DNA of 64,000 nt from Halochromatium salexigens (GCF_016653295.1 NZ_NHSF01000054.1:1-64000); one strand, 5' to 3'. Counted from the stretch's first letter, positions 8,066-16,621 are shown. Made by a program: numbers and translations. The notes: generated by a model not told the origin, from the sequence alone.

Positions 8066-9010
8066 ATGCGGCATCTGGTCTTCGTCTATGGCACCTTGTT
8101 ACGCGGCGAGGTCAATCACGGACTGCTCGAGCACGCCGACTTCGTCGGCGAGCATCGCACCGAGCCACGCTTCACGCTGGTGCGCCTCGGCGCTTATCCG
8201 GGATTGATCAGCGGTGGGCGCACAGCGGTTTCGGGCGAGCTGTACCGGGTCGATCATGCCGGGCTCAAGGCGCTCGATCGGCTCGAGGACTATCCGCGAC
8301 TCTACGATCGGCGCCTGCTCGCGACCCGTTTCGGCCCGGCGTGGGCCTACCTGTATCGCGGCTCGGTGCGTGATCGGCGCCCGATCCCAAGTGGCGATTG
8401 GCGCTCGCTCTCGCAGGCCGCCACCCCGCTGCGCGCGGCTGCGGTGCGCGGCCAGCGCGATTCGAAGAACCCGGGCCGTCGACAGCAAATACGGTCCCGA
8501 CTCATGGCGACGGAGACACCGATGACTACCGACACCCGTACTTCGCAGGCGAGCGAAGAAGGCCGCTTTACCCTCCAGCTCGAGCAACGCGAGGGGTATG
8601 CGATCAATGTCGCGTTCGATTGGCAACGCGCCGCCGATCTGCTGATGGACGAACCGCCGCCACTGGGCGAGACCAATGGCCCCAATGCCTCGCGTCTGCT
8701 CGCCGCCGCAGTGGGTAACTGCCTCTCGGCCAGCCTGCTCTACTGCATCGGCAAGGAGGAGCCGCCGGAGCGGAGCCTGCGCACCGAGGTGACCTGCGTG
8801 ATGGTGCGCAACGAGAAGAAACGCTTGCGCATCGGGCGCATGGAGGTGCGGATGATCCTCGCGCCAATCCTGATCGAATCCAAGCGTTTCGAGCGCTGCA
8901 AGACGCTGTTCGAGGACTTCTGCGTGGTCTCGGCGAGCGTCCGCCAGGGGATTCCGATGGTGGTGTCGGTGCTCGACGAGGCGGGTCAGCTGCTGTATCG
9001 AAGCGACTGA
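8066..9010 (+). CDS. Gamma-glutamylcyclotransferase-like domain in frame with an OsmC-like domain
   Basis: The ATG at 8066 opens a GGCT/AIG2-type domain (FVYGTLLRGE at the start, LDRLEDYPRLYDR, closing near IPSGDW, about 115 residues). There is no stop after it: the frame runs through a ~35-residue Arg-rich linker into an OsmC/Ohr-like domain ending at 9010. That domain has its two cysteines in AVGNCLSASL and FEDFCVVSAS, the pair that reduces peroxides in OsmC proteins. GGCT-type enzymes act on gamma-glutamyl amines or glutathione-derived substrates, so both halves fit thiol/peroxide metabolism. The OsmC part also has its own start at 8522, so a 314-aa fusion and a 162-aa OsmC product are both possible. 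Confidence 0.7.
   Translation: MRHLVFVYGTLLRGEVNHGLLEHADFVGEHRTEPRFTLVRLGAYPGLISGGRTAVSGELYRVDHAGLKALDRLEDYPRLYDRRLLATRFGPAWAYLYRGSVRDRRPIPSGDWRSLSQAATPLRAAAVRGQRDSKNPGRRQQIRSRLMATETPMTTDTRTSQASEEGRFTLQLEQREGYAINVAFDWQRAADLLMDEPPPLGETNGPNASRLLAAAVGNCLSASLLYCIGKEEPPERSLRTEVTCVMVRNEKKRLRIGRMEVRMILAPILIESKRFERCKTLFEDFCVVSASVRQGIPMVVSVLDEAGQLLYRSD
8511..8524 (+). promoter_or_regulatory. Internal Shine-Dalgarno and ATG for the OsmC part
   Basis: CGGAG (8511-8515) stands seven bases before the ATG at 8522, which begins MTTDTRTSQ just ahead of the OsmC domain. The same GGAGACACC context precedes the ATG of the aldolase-like gene at 5397. It suggests independent initiation of OsmC inside the longer frame. 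Another in-frame ATG at 8504 is less well placed. Confidence 0.5.
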
Positions 9011-9030
9011 CCGCGTCGCCATCCAGCAGC

Positions 9031-10818
9031 ATGATCGGGTTGCGCCGGCGGCGTCGGGTGCTGTTACTTGGCCAAGGGGTGCTTGCCGAGGCCTGTGAGC
9101 GGGCGTTGCAAGCGGGGCCGGAGCGGCTGCTGCGACTGGAGCCGAAGGCGGTCGATGCCCGGCAACTTCGCCAGGCCGATGTGCTGATCCTCGCCGACGC
9201 GGCTGATCCGCATGCACTCCTGGCTGGGGTGTCGCCGCGCCTCGCGCAGATCGACCGCCGGCATCCCTTGCGGGTGCTGCTGCTCGAGGATGAGGCGCGT
9301 TTGGATACCCAAGCCCTGGCCGAGGCGGCGGCCCAGCAACCGCCCTGGGTTCGACTCGAGCGAGTGCCCATCCCGCAGCAGGCGGCGCGCCGCCTGCTCG
9401 CGCGCTGGCCGTTGCACTGGGGTGCCGATGCGCGTTTTGGTCAGCGCGTTCATCTGCTGATTCAGGGCGAGAGTCGGTTCTCCGACGCGCTGCTGGTGCA
9501 TGCGTTACGGGTCAGCGGTTATGGCGATCCGCGCACCCGCCTGACACTGCTCAGCGACAGGCCAGCAGCCTGGCAACAGCGGTTCGCTCGGGCCTATCCG
9601 CAGGCGCACCAGATTGCCGAGCTGCATTTCCAGTCGCTGCAAGCACCTGATCTGACGGCAGCGCCAGCGGTCACCATGGCGGTGGTCTGCGGTGCGCCGC
9701 CGGCACAGACCCTGAGCCAAGTACGCGCGCTGATCCTGCACCTGGCCGAGGCGCAACAATGCTCGCCGCCGGTCCTGGTCGAGATCGGCGATCTGCCCAC
9801 CGATGGCGCGCTGGAGGACTGGGATGGTCAGTTGATCCCGCTCGAGCTGCGGCAACTGGCATTGGATCGCGCCGTGCTCCTCGAGGGGCGCGGTGATGAG
9901 CTGGCGCGGGTGATCCATGATCACTACCGCGATACCACCGAGGCGCAAGGGCGCGATCCCTCGCTCGAGCCAGCGGGCCAGCCGTGGCCACTGCTGGCCG
10001 CTTCCTATCGGGATGCGAATCGCCATCAAGCCGACCATCTCTGGGCCAAGCTGGCGGTCACCGATTGCCGCGCCGTGCCCGAGGAGCAGGTGGAGTCGTT
10101 CGCGTTCGCGCCGATGGAGGTCGAGCGACTCGCGGTCATCGAACATGCGCGTTGGGCCGCCGACCGTTGGCTCGATGGCTGGTCTTATGCGCCGACGCGC
10201 GATAATGCGCGCAAGCAGCATCCGCAACTGATCCCTTATCCGCAGCTTTCAGGGCCGATGAAGGATCTGGATCGTTTTGCCGTGCGCCTGGTGCCGACCT
10301 TGCTGGCGCGCTCCGGGCTCGGGGTGCTGAGGATGTTGGTGATCGGGCTGGTGTCGTCGCCGGTGGGGCGGTCGCGGACGCGCCGAATGGAGCGTCCGTC
10401 TCCAGGCTGGGATCGCTTGTTCCGCCAGGCGCTGAGGCGACTGGCTGCGCGCTATCCGGATCGCGCGCTGGTGGTCGGCGCCACCCTCGATGATCCAGCC
10501 GCGCGGCGATTTACCGAGCTTGCGACCGATGAGTTCGGCGCGCGCGTCTTCATCTTGCTGCGGCAACCCTTGCCGGTGCTGCTGGGCGATCTTGAGGCGC
10601 GGGCACGCCGACAGGCGCTGGCCTTGCTGACCAAGGCCGAGCGGCGCATCACCCTCTCAGCGCCGAACGCCCTCGAACACTGGCTGGAAGCGCGCGCCGA
10701 GATCCTGGTCGACCTCGGTGCCGAAGCCGACGCGCGACCGAGCGAGGCGGCGCTGCCGGAGCGAAAATGGCTACGGATCGACCCGGCGCATGGGCTGCGC
10801 TGGACTTTCGAGTATTAG
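9031..10818 (+). CDS. RyR-domain protein with Rossmann-like N-terminal domains
   Basis: 595 aa. Residues 8-130 and 138-290 look like two Rossmann-type folds (VLLLGQGVLAEA; VHLLIQGESRFSDALL), related to TrkA-N/NAD-binding domains. Residues 362-425 are a RyR domain, recognisable from EHARWAADRWLDGWSY, RDNARKQHPQLIPY and KDLDR. The stretch before it (SYRDANRHQADHLWAKL) also matches bacterial RyR proteins. The C-terminal ~150 residues (ALVVGATLDDPAARRF) look like a third nucleotide-binding-type fold. Bacterial RyR domains occur in predicted nucleotide-signalling and conflict systems, but their ligand is not established. The gene lies 20 nt after GGCT-OsmC. Confidence 0.75.
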   Translation: MIGLRRRRRVLLLGQGVLAEACERALQAGPERLLRLEPKAVDARQLRQADVLILADAADPHALLAGVSPRLAQIDRRHPLRVLLLEDEARLDTQALAEAAAQQPPWVRLERVPIPQQAARRLLARWPLHWGADARFGQRVHLLIQGESRFSDALLVHALRVSGYGDPRTRLTLLSDRPAAWQQRFARAYPQAHQIAELHFQSLQAPDLTAAPAVTMAVVCGAPPAQTLSQVRALILHLAEAQQCSPPVLVEIGDLPTDGALEDWDGQLIPLELRQLALDRAVLLEGRGDELARVIHDHYRDTTEAQGRDPSLEPAGQPWPLLAASYRDANRHQADHLWAKLAVTDCRAVPEEQVESFAFAPMEVERLAVIEHARWAADRWLDGWSYAPTRDNARKQHPQLIPYPQLSGPMKDLDRFAVRLVPTLLARSGLGVLRMLVIGLVSSPVGRSRTRRMERPSPGWDRLFRQALRRLAARYPDRALVVGATLDDPAARRFTELATDEFGARVFILLRQPLPVLLGDLEARARRQALALLTKAERRITLSAPNALEHWLEARAEILVDLGAEADARPSEAALPERKWLRIDPAHGLRWTFEY

Positions 10819-10843
10819 CGTTTGCCGCCAGCGTGGCAGCCGG

Positions 10844-11350
10844 CTAGGGACTGGTAAGCAGCTCGCGTCGTCCGTCAGCGGCGGTCAGGCTGGCGCTGGC
10901 GGGAAAACCGTGCCCCTCGCGCAGGCAGTAGCCGAGCCACTTGGAGACGAACAGATTGACGCGCCACTTGGCCGCCAGCGCGGGACGCTCGTAGTGGCTC
11001 AGGACCGGCAGCACGGTTTGCCGCAGGCTCAGCACCTCGACCTGCTCGGCGTCGTGATAGGCGCGCAAGAGTGCATCCGGCTCCGAGGGCTGCTGCCCAG
11101 TGGCACCATCGGCGTGGAGCAGGTGGGTCAGGCGCAGCGTGCTGGTGTAGCGCGACTGATCGACCACCGCCAGCAACAGCTCGGCATGCCCATGCGGCTT
11201 CGAGCGCAGAGGGCCGCGCAGCCGGGGCAGCGCCGGCGCGAGCCGCAGCAGGGCGGCATAGTTTTCCTCGCACAGCGCCATCAGGCCACCGACGTTGGGC
11301 GCTGCCGCCAGCAGATCGAGGCGAGAGAAGACCAACGAGGGAGCCTGCAT
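10844..11350 (-). CDS. DUF1249 family protein (YqiB-like)
   Basis: 168 aa. The features that mark DUF1249 are present: ALCEENYAALLRLAP near the start, a central YTSTLRLTHLL and the C-terminal NLFVSKWLGYCLREGH. It is a conserved cytoplasmic protein of proteobacteria with no known activity. It faces the RyR gene convergently, with a 25-bp gap, and is followed by thioredoxin on the same strand. Confidence 0.8.
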   Translation of the reverse strand: MQAPSLVFSRLDLLAAAPNVGGLMALCEENYAALLRLAPALPRLRGPLRSKPHGHAELLLAVVDQSRYTSTLRLTHLLHADGATGQQPSEPDALLRAYHDAEQVEVLSLRQTVLPVLSHYERPALAAKWRVNLFVSKWLGYCLREGHGFPASASLTAADGRRELLTSP

Positions 11351-11433
11351 CGCGTGTGGGTTCTTGAGGTGGACCTAGGCCTTGCGCCGCGGCGTCCGGT
11401 GGATCGCCGCGCCTGGACGGAACGCGCCTGGTG

Positions 11434-11805
11434 TTAGGCGGCGCCGCCTTGTTGCTTGGCGATATCGGCGCGCACCTGGTCCATGTCCAGTTCCTTGGCC
11501 TTGGTGATCAGCTCGCGGAACGACCCCTCGGGCAGTGCGCCGGGCTGCGAGAAGATGATCACCTGATCGCGGAAGATCATCAGCGTCGGGATCGAGCGGA
11601 TCTGGAAATGGGCCGCGATGCCCTGCGCCTCCTCGGTGTTGACCTTGGCGAAGACGATGTCTTCGTGGTCGTTGGACACCTTCTCGTACACCGGGGCGAA
11701 CGAGCGGCAGGGACCGCACCAGGTCGCCCAGAAGTCGACGATGACGAAGGGGTTGTCGGTGATGGTTTGCTCGAAGGTCTGCTCGTTGAGTTCGACGACG
11801 GCCAT
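11434..11805 (-). CDS. Thioredoxin-family protein
   Basis: 123 aa with the canonical active site WCGPC (Cys30, Cys33) inside VDFWATWCGPCRSF and the cis-proline loop IRSIPTLMIF. There is no signal peptide, so it is a cytosolic dithiol reductant or oxidoreductase. The C-terminus is ~15 residues longer than E. coli TrxA and charged. A GGAG-type site (ggagccgctc) precedes the ATG. It may be a secondary thioredoxin rather than the main trxA. Confidence 0.85.
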   Translation of the reverse strand: MAVVELNEQTFEQTITDNPFVIVDFWATWCGPCRSFAPVYEKVSNDHEDIVFAKVNTEEAQGIAAHFQIRSIPTLMIFRDQVIIFSQPGALPEGSFRELITKAKELDMDQVRADIAKQQGGAA

Positions 11806-11844
11806 GAGCGGCTCCTTTTTCGCTGGATAAATGTGGCAGGCAGT

Positions 11845-12483
11845 CTAACAGAATCCTTCCGCCGACCGCCGGTTCCCATCCTCGGTGCCTGGACTTTCGT
11901 GGCGTGGGTGCGTCATGGCGACGCTGAAATCCCCCGACAGATAGCCGTCGACGATGCGCAGGCCCAGGTTCCTCTCGGCGGCCCAGGCCTCGATGGTCTC
12001 GGGCATCAGATAGTTGAAGGTCATCGAATCATGATGGCCCTTGAGCAGGTTGAAGACTAGGCCCGAGCGGGCGGCGCCGAGACAGCGCTCGATGAACGCG
12101 CCGGTCTCCTCGTGCGTGAGCAGGGCCATGGCGCCGCTCGCCAGGTACCAGTCGGCGGCGGGCAGCGGGTCGCTGAGCACATCGCAGTGCAGGATCGCGC
12201 AACCGGTGCGGGCGCGGGCGCGCTCGACCATCACCTGCACCGCATCGAGGCCGATGTACTGGCGCGGCAGATCGTCGCGCTCGGCCAGGAAGGCGTGCAG
12301 ATCGCCGAGCCCGCAGCCGACGTCCACCAGCGAGAGCCGGGAGAGATCGGGCGGCAGCAGATCGCGCAGCACGGCAAAGCGGATCTGCTGGCTCTCGGTG
12401 GAGCGCCAATGCACGCCTTCGGCGTTCTCGCCGTAGCGCGCCAAGGCGTGACGATAGAAGCTCTCGGTATCAACGCGGGGCAT
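11845..12483 (-). CDS. SAM-dependent methyltransferase (class I)
   Basis: 212 aa from the ATG at 12483. It has motif I LVDVGCGLGDLHAFL, an acidic motif II in YIGLDAVQVMVERA, and ILHCDVLSDPLP. Residues after that form a typical Rossmann methyltransferase end (FNLLKGHHDSMTF). The substrate is unknown. It is one gene upstream of thioredoxin on the same strand, and divergent from iscR. A longer start at 12567 would read through the iscR promoter region and was rejected. Confidence 0.75.
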   Translation of the reverse strand: MPRVDTESFYRHALARYGENAEGVHWRSTESQQIRFAVLRDLLPPDLSRLSLVDVGCGLGDLHAFLAERDDLPRQYIGLDAVQVMVERARARTGCAILHCDVLSDPLPAADWYLASGAMALLTHEETGAFIERCLGAARSGLVFNLLKGHHDSMTFNYLMPETIEAWAAERNLGLRIVDGYLSGDFSVAMTHPRHESPGTEDGNRRSAEGFC

Positions 12484-12541
12484 CTGAGCGTTCTCGGGTG
12501 GGTCGGGGCGCCGAGGATAAAAAATTGTTCGACGATTTTCC

Positions 12542-12570
12542 TTGACAATCGACCTCCCAAAAACCAAGTA
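12542..12570 (+). promoter_or_regulatory. Possible iscR promoter
   Basis: A perfect -35 TTGACA (12542-12547) stands 17 bp before CAAGTA (12565-12570), which is a poor -10. Regulators of this type often repress their own promoter, so a weak -10 with an overlapping operator is plausible, but I could not identify a convincing IscR box. Confidence 0.35.
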
Positions 12571-12612
12571 AGGAGCTGGGAATTGGCCGCGATAACCTAA
12601 GGCATCAACACC

Positions 12613-13092
12613 ATGAGACTCTCCACCAAAGGCCGCTATGCTGTCACTGCCATGCTCGATCTTGCCCTGAACTCGGGCAGGGGACCGGTGACGCTGGCCG
12701 ACATCTCGGTTAACCAGGGCATTTCGTTATCCTATCTCGAGCAGTTGTTCGCCGCCCTGCGCGCCAAGCAGTTGGTGCGCGGGATCCGGGGTCCGGGCGG
12801 CGGCTACTACCTCGGCAAAGGGAGCGACGAGATCTCGATCGCCGACATCATCTGCGCGGTCGACGAATGGGTCGAATTCACCCGCTGCGGCGGGCGCGAG
12901 AACTGTCGCGGCGGCGAGCGCTGCCTCACGCACAGCCTCTGGGATCAGCTCAGCGACGAGATCTTCACCTTCCTCAGTGAGATCTCGCTCGCCGATCTGG
13001 TCGAGCGCGGGCAACGCACGACGCCGCGCCAGGACGAGCGTGTCGCGCCTCGTCGTCCCCTGCCGGAGGAGGGGAAACAGCGCGCGGCCTAG
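12613..13092 (+). CDS. iscR: Rrf2-family [2Fe-2S] regulator IscR
   Basis: 159 aa. The N-terminal winged helix starts [18 protein letters not shown] and includes the [11 protein letters not shown] wing. Cys92, Cys98, Cys104 and His107 (in CGGRENC and ERCLTH) match the cluster ligands of E. coli IscR in both identity and number. IscR senses Fe-S status and tunes cluster-assembly genes. Here it is not followed by iscS-iscU; the next gene is prmB. The other isc genes must be elsewhere, or this is a second IscR-type regulator. The tail is rich in Arg/Pro/Glu and probably disordered. Confidence 0.85.
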   Translation: MRLSTKGRYAVTAMLDLALNSGRGPVTLADISVNQGISLSYLEQLFAALRAKQLVRGIRGPGGGYYLGKGSDEISIADIICAVDEWVEFTRCGGRENCRGGERCLTHSLWDQLSDEIFTFLSEISLADLVERGQRTTPRQDERVAPRRPLPEEGKQRAA

Positions 13093-13180
13093 CGCTCTCG
13101 TGCCTTGGTGATGCTATCCTGTGCGATTCGGTCCACTTTGCGTCAAGTGGCCCAAGGCATCAGCGAGAGCCCCTGTCGCC

Positions 13181-14110
13181 ATGCAGGTCGAAACCGACGA
13201 GCTTCTGACGATTCAAGACTTGATCCGCTGGGGCGCCTGTCGCTTCATCGAGGCGGGGCTGCACTTCGGCCATGGCACCGATAATGCCTTCGACGAGGCG
13301 GCCTGGCTGGTGGCGCATGCGCTCGGGATGCCACCGGCACTGACCGCCGACTACCACCAGTGCCGGGTCACGCGGGCCGAGCGCGCGGCGGTCGCCGCTT
13401 TGCTCGCGCGGCGCATCGATGAGCGCCGGCCCGCCGCTTATCTCACCGGCCGCACCTGGTTCGCCGGGCTCGAGATGAGCGTCTCCGACCAGGTCATGAT
13501 TCCCCGCTCGCCGCTGGCCGAGCTGATCAGCGAGGGCTTCGCGCCCTGGACCGAGCCCGCCCAGGTCAGCCGGGTGCTCGATCTGTGTACCGGCAGCGGC
13601 TGTATCGGCATCGCGGCGGCCATGCACCTGCCCGATGCCGATGTCGATCTCGCCGACATCTCGCCGGCCGCGCTGCGCGTGGCGATGCGCAATCGCTCGC
13701 GGCATGGGCTGGAGGAGCGGGTTCGCATCATCGAATCGGACCTGTTCGCGGCGATCGACGACGAGGCGGTCTACGATGTCATCGTGTCCAACCCGCCCTA
13801 TGTCGCCGCCGCCGAGCTGGAATCCCTGCCCGCTGAATACCGCCACGAGCCACAGCTCGCCTTCGCCGCTGGCGAATCGGGGCTCGATCTGGTCTTGCGT
13901 ATCCTGCGCGATGCGCCAGACTTCCTCAGTGATGAGGGCCTGTTGATCGTCGAGGTTGGCAGCGCCGCCGAAACCCTGCAGGATCGCTTCCCGGAGCTGC
14001 ACTGGACCTGGCTCGAGTTCGAGCACGGCGGTGATGGCGTGTTCTTGATGCACCGCCAAGAACTCGTCGATGCGCACCCGGCCTTCGCCAAGTCCGTGGC
14101 CGGCACCTGA
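13181..14110 (+). CDS. prmB: 50S ribosomal protein L3 glutamine methyltransferase PrmB
   Basis: 309 aa from the ATG at 13181; an upstream GTG at 13121 adds residues without family similarity. The PrmB-specific N-terminus is present (TIQDLIRWGACRF, FGHGTDNAFDEA). It is followed by SAM motif I (VLDLCTGSGCIGIA, about 132-145) and the substrate-Gln motif NPPY (204-207). It N5-methylates a glutamine of ribosomal protein L3. The absence of a neighbouring prfA and the FGHGTDNA signature favour PrmB over PrmC/HemK. It lies 88 bp after iscR, possibly co-transcribed. Confidence 0.9.
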   Translation: MQVETDELLTIQDLIRWGACRFIEAGLHFGHGTDNAFDEAAWLVAHALGMPPALTADYHQCRVTRAERAAVAALLARRIDERRPAAYLTGRTWFAGLEMSVSDQVMIPRSPLAELISEGFAPWTEPAQVSRVLDLCTGSGCIGIAAAMHLPDADVDLADISPAALRVAMRNRSRHGLEERVRIIESDLFAAIDDEAVYDVIVSNPPYVAAAELESLPAEYRHEPQLAFAAGESGLDLVLRILRDAPDFLSDEGLLIVEVGSAAETLQDRFPELHWTWLEFEHGGDGVFLMHRQELVDAHPAFAKSVAGT

Positions 14111-14239
14111 GCGCCACGCAGGGCCGCGACAGCGCGCGGATGAGGGCAACCAGGGCGCGCAGGCCAGGCAAAGACCGAGACCACCTGATCACACAACGCA
14201 ACGAGGCCCGCCGCCGGCGCCTCGAGGTAGACGATAACG

Positions 14240-15709
14240 ATGCTTGACAAGACCCGTACCACCCCCTCCGAGGCCGGAGCCCAGGACGAAGACACCGCGC
14301 GCCCGCTGGCCAGCGAAGGCGCCGCCGATCAGCGCACGGTGTTCGATCTGGAGCTGATCCAGCGCTACGACCAGAGCGGCCCGCGCTACACCTCCTATCC
14401 GACCGCGGTCGAGTTCGACCCGGCCTTCGATGAGACGCGCTACAAGCAGGTCTGCCAAGAGACCAATGCCAGCGGCCGACCGCTCTCGCTCTACTTCCAC
14501 ATCCCGTTCTGCGACACGGTCTGCTTCTACTGCGCCTGCAACAAGATCGCGACCAAGGACCGCACACTAGTGCAGCCCTATCTGGAGCGCGTCTACAAAG
14601 AGCTGGCGATGCAATCGGCGCTGTTCGATGACGAGCGCGTGGTCGAGCAACTGCACTGGGGTGGCGGCACGCCGACCTTCATCAGCGGGGCGCAGATGCG
14701 CGAGCTGATGGCCGAGACGCGCAGGCATTTCAAGCTCGCCGATGATGAGGTCGGCGAATACTCGATCGAGATCGATCCGCGCGAGGCCAAGGGCGATACC
14801 ATCGCGCTGCTGCGCGAGATCGGCTTCAACCGCATGAGTCTCGGCGTGCAGGATTTCGACCCGCGCGTGCAACAGGCGGTGAACCGGGTGCAGAGTCAGG
14901 ACGAAACCTTCGCCGTGCTCGAGGCCGCGCGCCGCGAGGGCTTCCGCTCGATCAGCATCGATCTGATCTATGGTCTGCCGCATCAGACCGCCGAGAGCTT
15001 CCTGGATACCCTCGACAAGATCATCGCCGTCGGCCCCGAGCGCCTGTCGGTGTTCAACTATGCGCATCTGCCGCGCCGCTTCATGCCGCAGCGGCGCATC
15101 GACGAGGCCGAACTGCCACCGCCGCAGGTCAAGCTCGAGATCCTGCAGGCGACCATCGAGCGTCTGACCGACGCCGGCTGGCTCTACATCGGCATGGACC
15201 ACTTCGCCCGCCCCGACGACGAGCTGGCGCTGGCGCAGCGCAACGGCACCCTGTACCGCAATTTCCAGGGCTATTCGACCCATGCCGACTGCGATCTGCT
15301 CGGCATCGGCGTGACCTCGATCGGCAAGGTTGGCGCGACCTATAGCCAGAATCGGCGCGAACTGGATGAGTACTACGCCGATATCGACGCCGGCCGGCTA
15401 CCGGTGTTCCGCGGCATCGAGCTGACCCGCGATGACGAGATCCGGCGCGACGTGATCACCCGCCTGATCTGTCTCTTCAAGCTCGATTTCAGCGAGGTCG
15501 AGCGCACCTGGGATCTCAACTTCCAAGACTACTTCGGCCGTGATCTGGCCAAGCTCCAGGGCATGCAGGCCGACGGGCTGCTCGAAATCGACAGCAGCGG
15601 TATCCGCGTGCTGCCCAAGGGCCGGCTGCTGATCCGCAACATCTGCATGGCCTTCGATGCCTATATGGAAGCCAAGCAGGGGCAGGGTGGGTTCTCGAAG
15701 GTGATCTGA
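14240..15709 (+). CDS. hemN: Oxygen-independent coproporphyrinogen III oxidase HemN
   Basis: 489 aa. The radical-SAM cluster motif CxxxCxxC is at Cys91/95/98 (HIPFCDTVCFYCACNK), and the N-terminal HemN signature GPRYTSYPTA is at 47-56. GVQDFDP, the SAM-binding GGGTPTF and the C-terminal HemN domain complete the protein. It converts coproporphyrinogen III to protoporphyrinogen IX without oxygen, for haem or bacteriochlorophyll synthesis under anoxia. It is ~30 residues longer at the N-terminus than E. coli HemN, in a polar segment rich in Thr, Ala and Glu. No FNR box is evident upstream. A hairpin follows. Confidence 0.93.
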   Translation: MLDKTRTTPSEAGAQDEDTARPLASEGAADQRTVFDLELIQRYDQSGPRYTSYPTAVEFDPAFDETRYKQVCQETNASGRPLSLYFHIPFCDTVCFYCACNKIATKDRTLVQPYLERVYKELAMQSALFDDERVVEQLHWGGGTPTFISGAQMRELMAETRRHFKLADDEVGEYSIEIDPREAKGDTIALLREIGFNRMSLGVQDFDPRVQQAVNRVQSQDETFAVLEAARREGFRSISIDLIYGLPHQTAESFLDTLDKIIAVGPERLSVFNYAHLPRRFMPQRRIDEAELPPPQVKLEILQATIERLTDAGWLYIGMDHFARPDDELALAQRNGTLYRNFQGYSTHADCDLLGIGVTSIGKVGATYSQNRRELDEYYADIDAGRLPVFRGIELTRDDEIRRDVITRLICLFKLDFSEVERTWDLNFQDYFGRDLAKLQGMQADGLLEIDSSGIRVLPKGRLLIRNICMAFDAYMEAKQGQGGFSKVI

Positions 15710-15731
15710 GTCGCGATCCCTTGAGTAGCGA

Positions 15732-15762
15732 GGGCTCGCCGCGCGTGTGGTGAGCCCTTCGG
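15732..15762 (+). terminator. Terminator-like hairpin after hemN
   Basis: GGGCTCGCC (15732-15740) pairs with GGTGAGCCC (15749-15757), with one G-T pair and an 8-nt loop, then TTCGG. The stem is strong and the U tract poor. It separates hemN from thiE. Confidence 0.5.
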
Positions 15763-15797
15763 TGTGACCACTGCTCGGTGCACATACGGAGCCTGGA

Positions 15798-16457
15798 ATG
15801 CTCGATTTCTCCGTCTACCTGATCACGGATGCCGCGCTCTGCGCGCGCCTCGGGCTCGTCGAGACCGTTGCGGCGGCCTTGCGCGGTGGTGTGACCGCCG
15901 TGCAGTTGCGCGATAAGCAGGCCACCGATGCCGAACTCATCGAGCAGGGCAGGGCGCTGAAAGGCCTGTTGACCGGAACCAGCGTCCCGCTGATCGTCAA
16001 TGACCGGCTGGAGGTGGCGGCGGCGATCGACGCCGACGGGCTGCATCTCGGGCAATCGGATACAAGCGTCGCCGAAGCGCGTGACTGCCTTGGCGCCGAT
16101 GCGATCTTGGGGCTCTCGCTGCAGACCCGCGAGCAGCTGGAGGCGCCGGAGCTGAGCTTGGTCGACTACCTTGGCGTTGGGCCGGTGTTTGCGACGGTGA
16201 CCAAGCCTGATCATTCAGCGCCGCTCGGTTTTGATGGGCTGGCGGCGATCTGCGCGATGAGCCCATTGCCGGTGGTCGCCATTGGCGGCCTGAGCGCGGA
16301 GCATGCGGCGCCGGTCTGGTCCGCTGGCTCGGTCGGGATGGCCGTGGTCTCGGCGATTTGCGCCGCATCGGACCCCGAACAAGCAACCCGCGAGATTGCC
16401 GAGGCTTTTACGATCGCGCGTCTCGGCAGCGCCGATGCTGATGCTAACTCACTTTAA
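15798..16457 (+). CDS. thiE: Thiamine-phosphate synthase ThiE
   Basis: 219 aa TIM barrel with the ThiE motifs VQLRDKQ, LIVNDRLEVA, GLHLGQSD, VDYLGVGPVFAT and VVAIGGLS. It couples HMP-PP to HET-P to give thiamine phosphate. thiD, the enzyme supplying HMP-PP, follows on the same strand but is separated by a yefM-yoeB module. No TPP riboswitch signature is visible upstream. Confidence 0.92.
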   Translation: MLDFSVYLITDAALCARLGLVETVAAALRGGVTAVQLRDKQATDAELIEQGRALKGLLTGTSVPLIVNDRLEVAAAIDADGLHLGQSDTSVAEARDCLGADAILGLSLQTREQLEAPELSLVDYLGVGPVFATVTKPDHSAPLGFDGLAAICAMSPLPVVAIGGLSAEHAAPVWSAGSVGMAVVSAICAASDPEQATREIAEAFTIARLGSADADANSL

Positions 16458-16561
16458 CGGCTGCGAAGCTCAAACGGCGGGCTGAGTCTCGTTGGTCTTT
16501 GTGGCGGAAGTCCAGAGAGAACCGCAGCTAGCAGCGAAAATACGGCTGATAAAGCGTTCGT

Positions 16562-16599
16562 CTTGCAGTACGCACCTAAAAGCGTACGCTTGGTGCAAG
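16562..16599 (+). promoter_or_regulatory. Nested palindrome, candidate YefM operator
   Basis: GTACGC (16568-16573) and GCGTAC (16582-16587) flank ACCTAAAA. Around them sit CTTGCA (16562-16567) and TGCAAG (16594-16599). The nested dyad lies 22 bp before the yefM ATG. YefM antitoxins bind palindromes in their own promoter, so this is a reasonable operator. Confidence 0.45.
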
Positions 16600-16621
16600 G
16601 TTGAACACGCGAGAGGTGCTT

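Noticed and set aside
12548-12580. IscR type 1 site at the iscR promoter
   Set aside because: CCTCC...GGAG symmetry is weak and lacks the conserved AT-rich half sites.
15710-15797. TPP riboswitch ahead of thiE
   Set aside because: None of the conserved THI-box elements (CTGAGA, ACCTGA) is present; only a terminator-like hairpin is seen.
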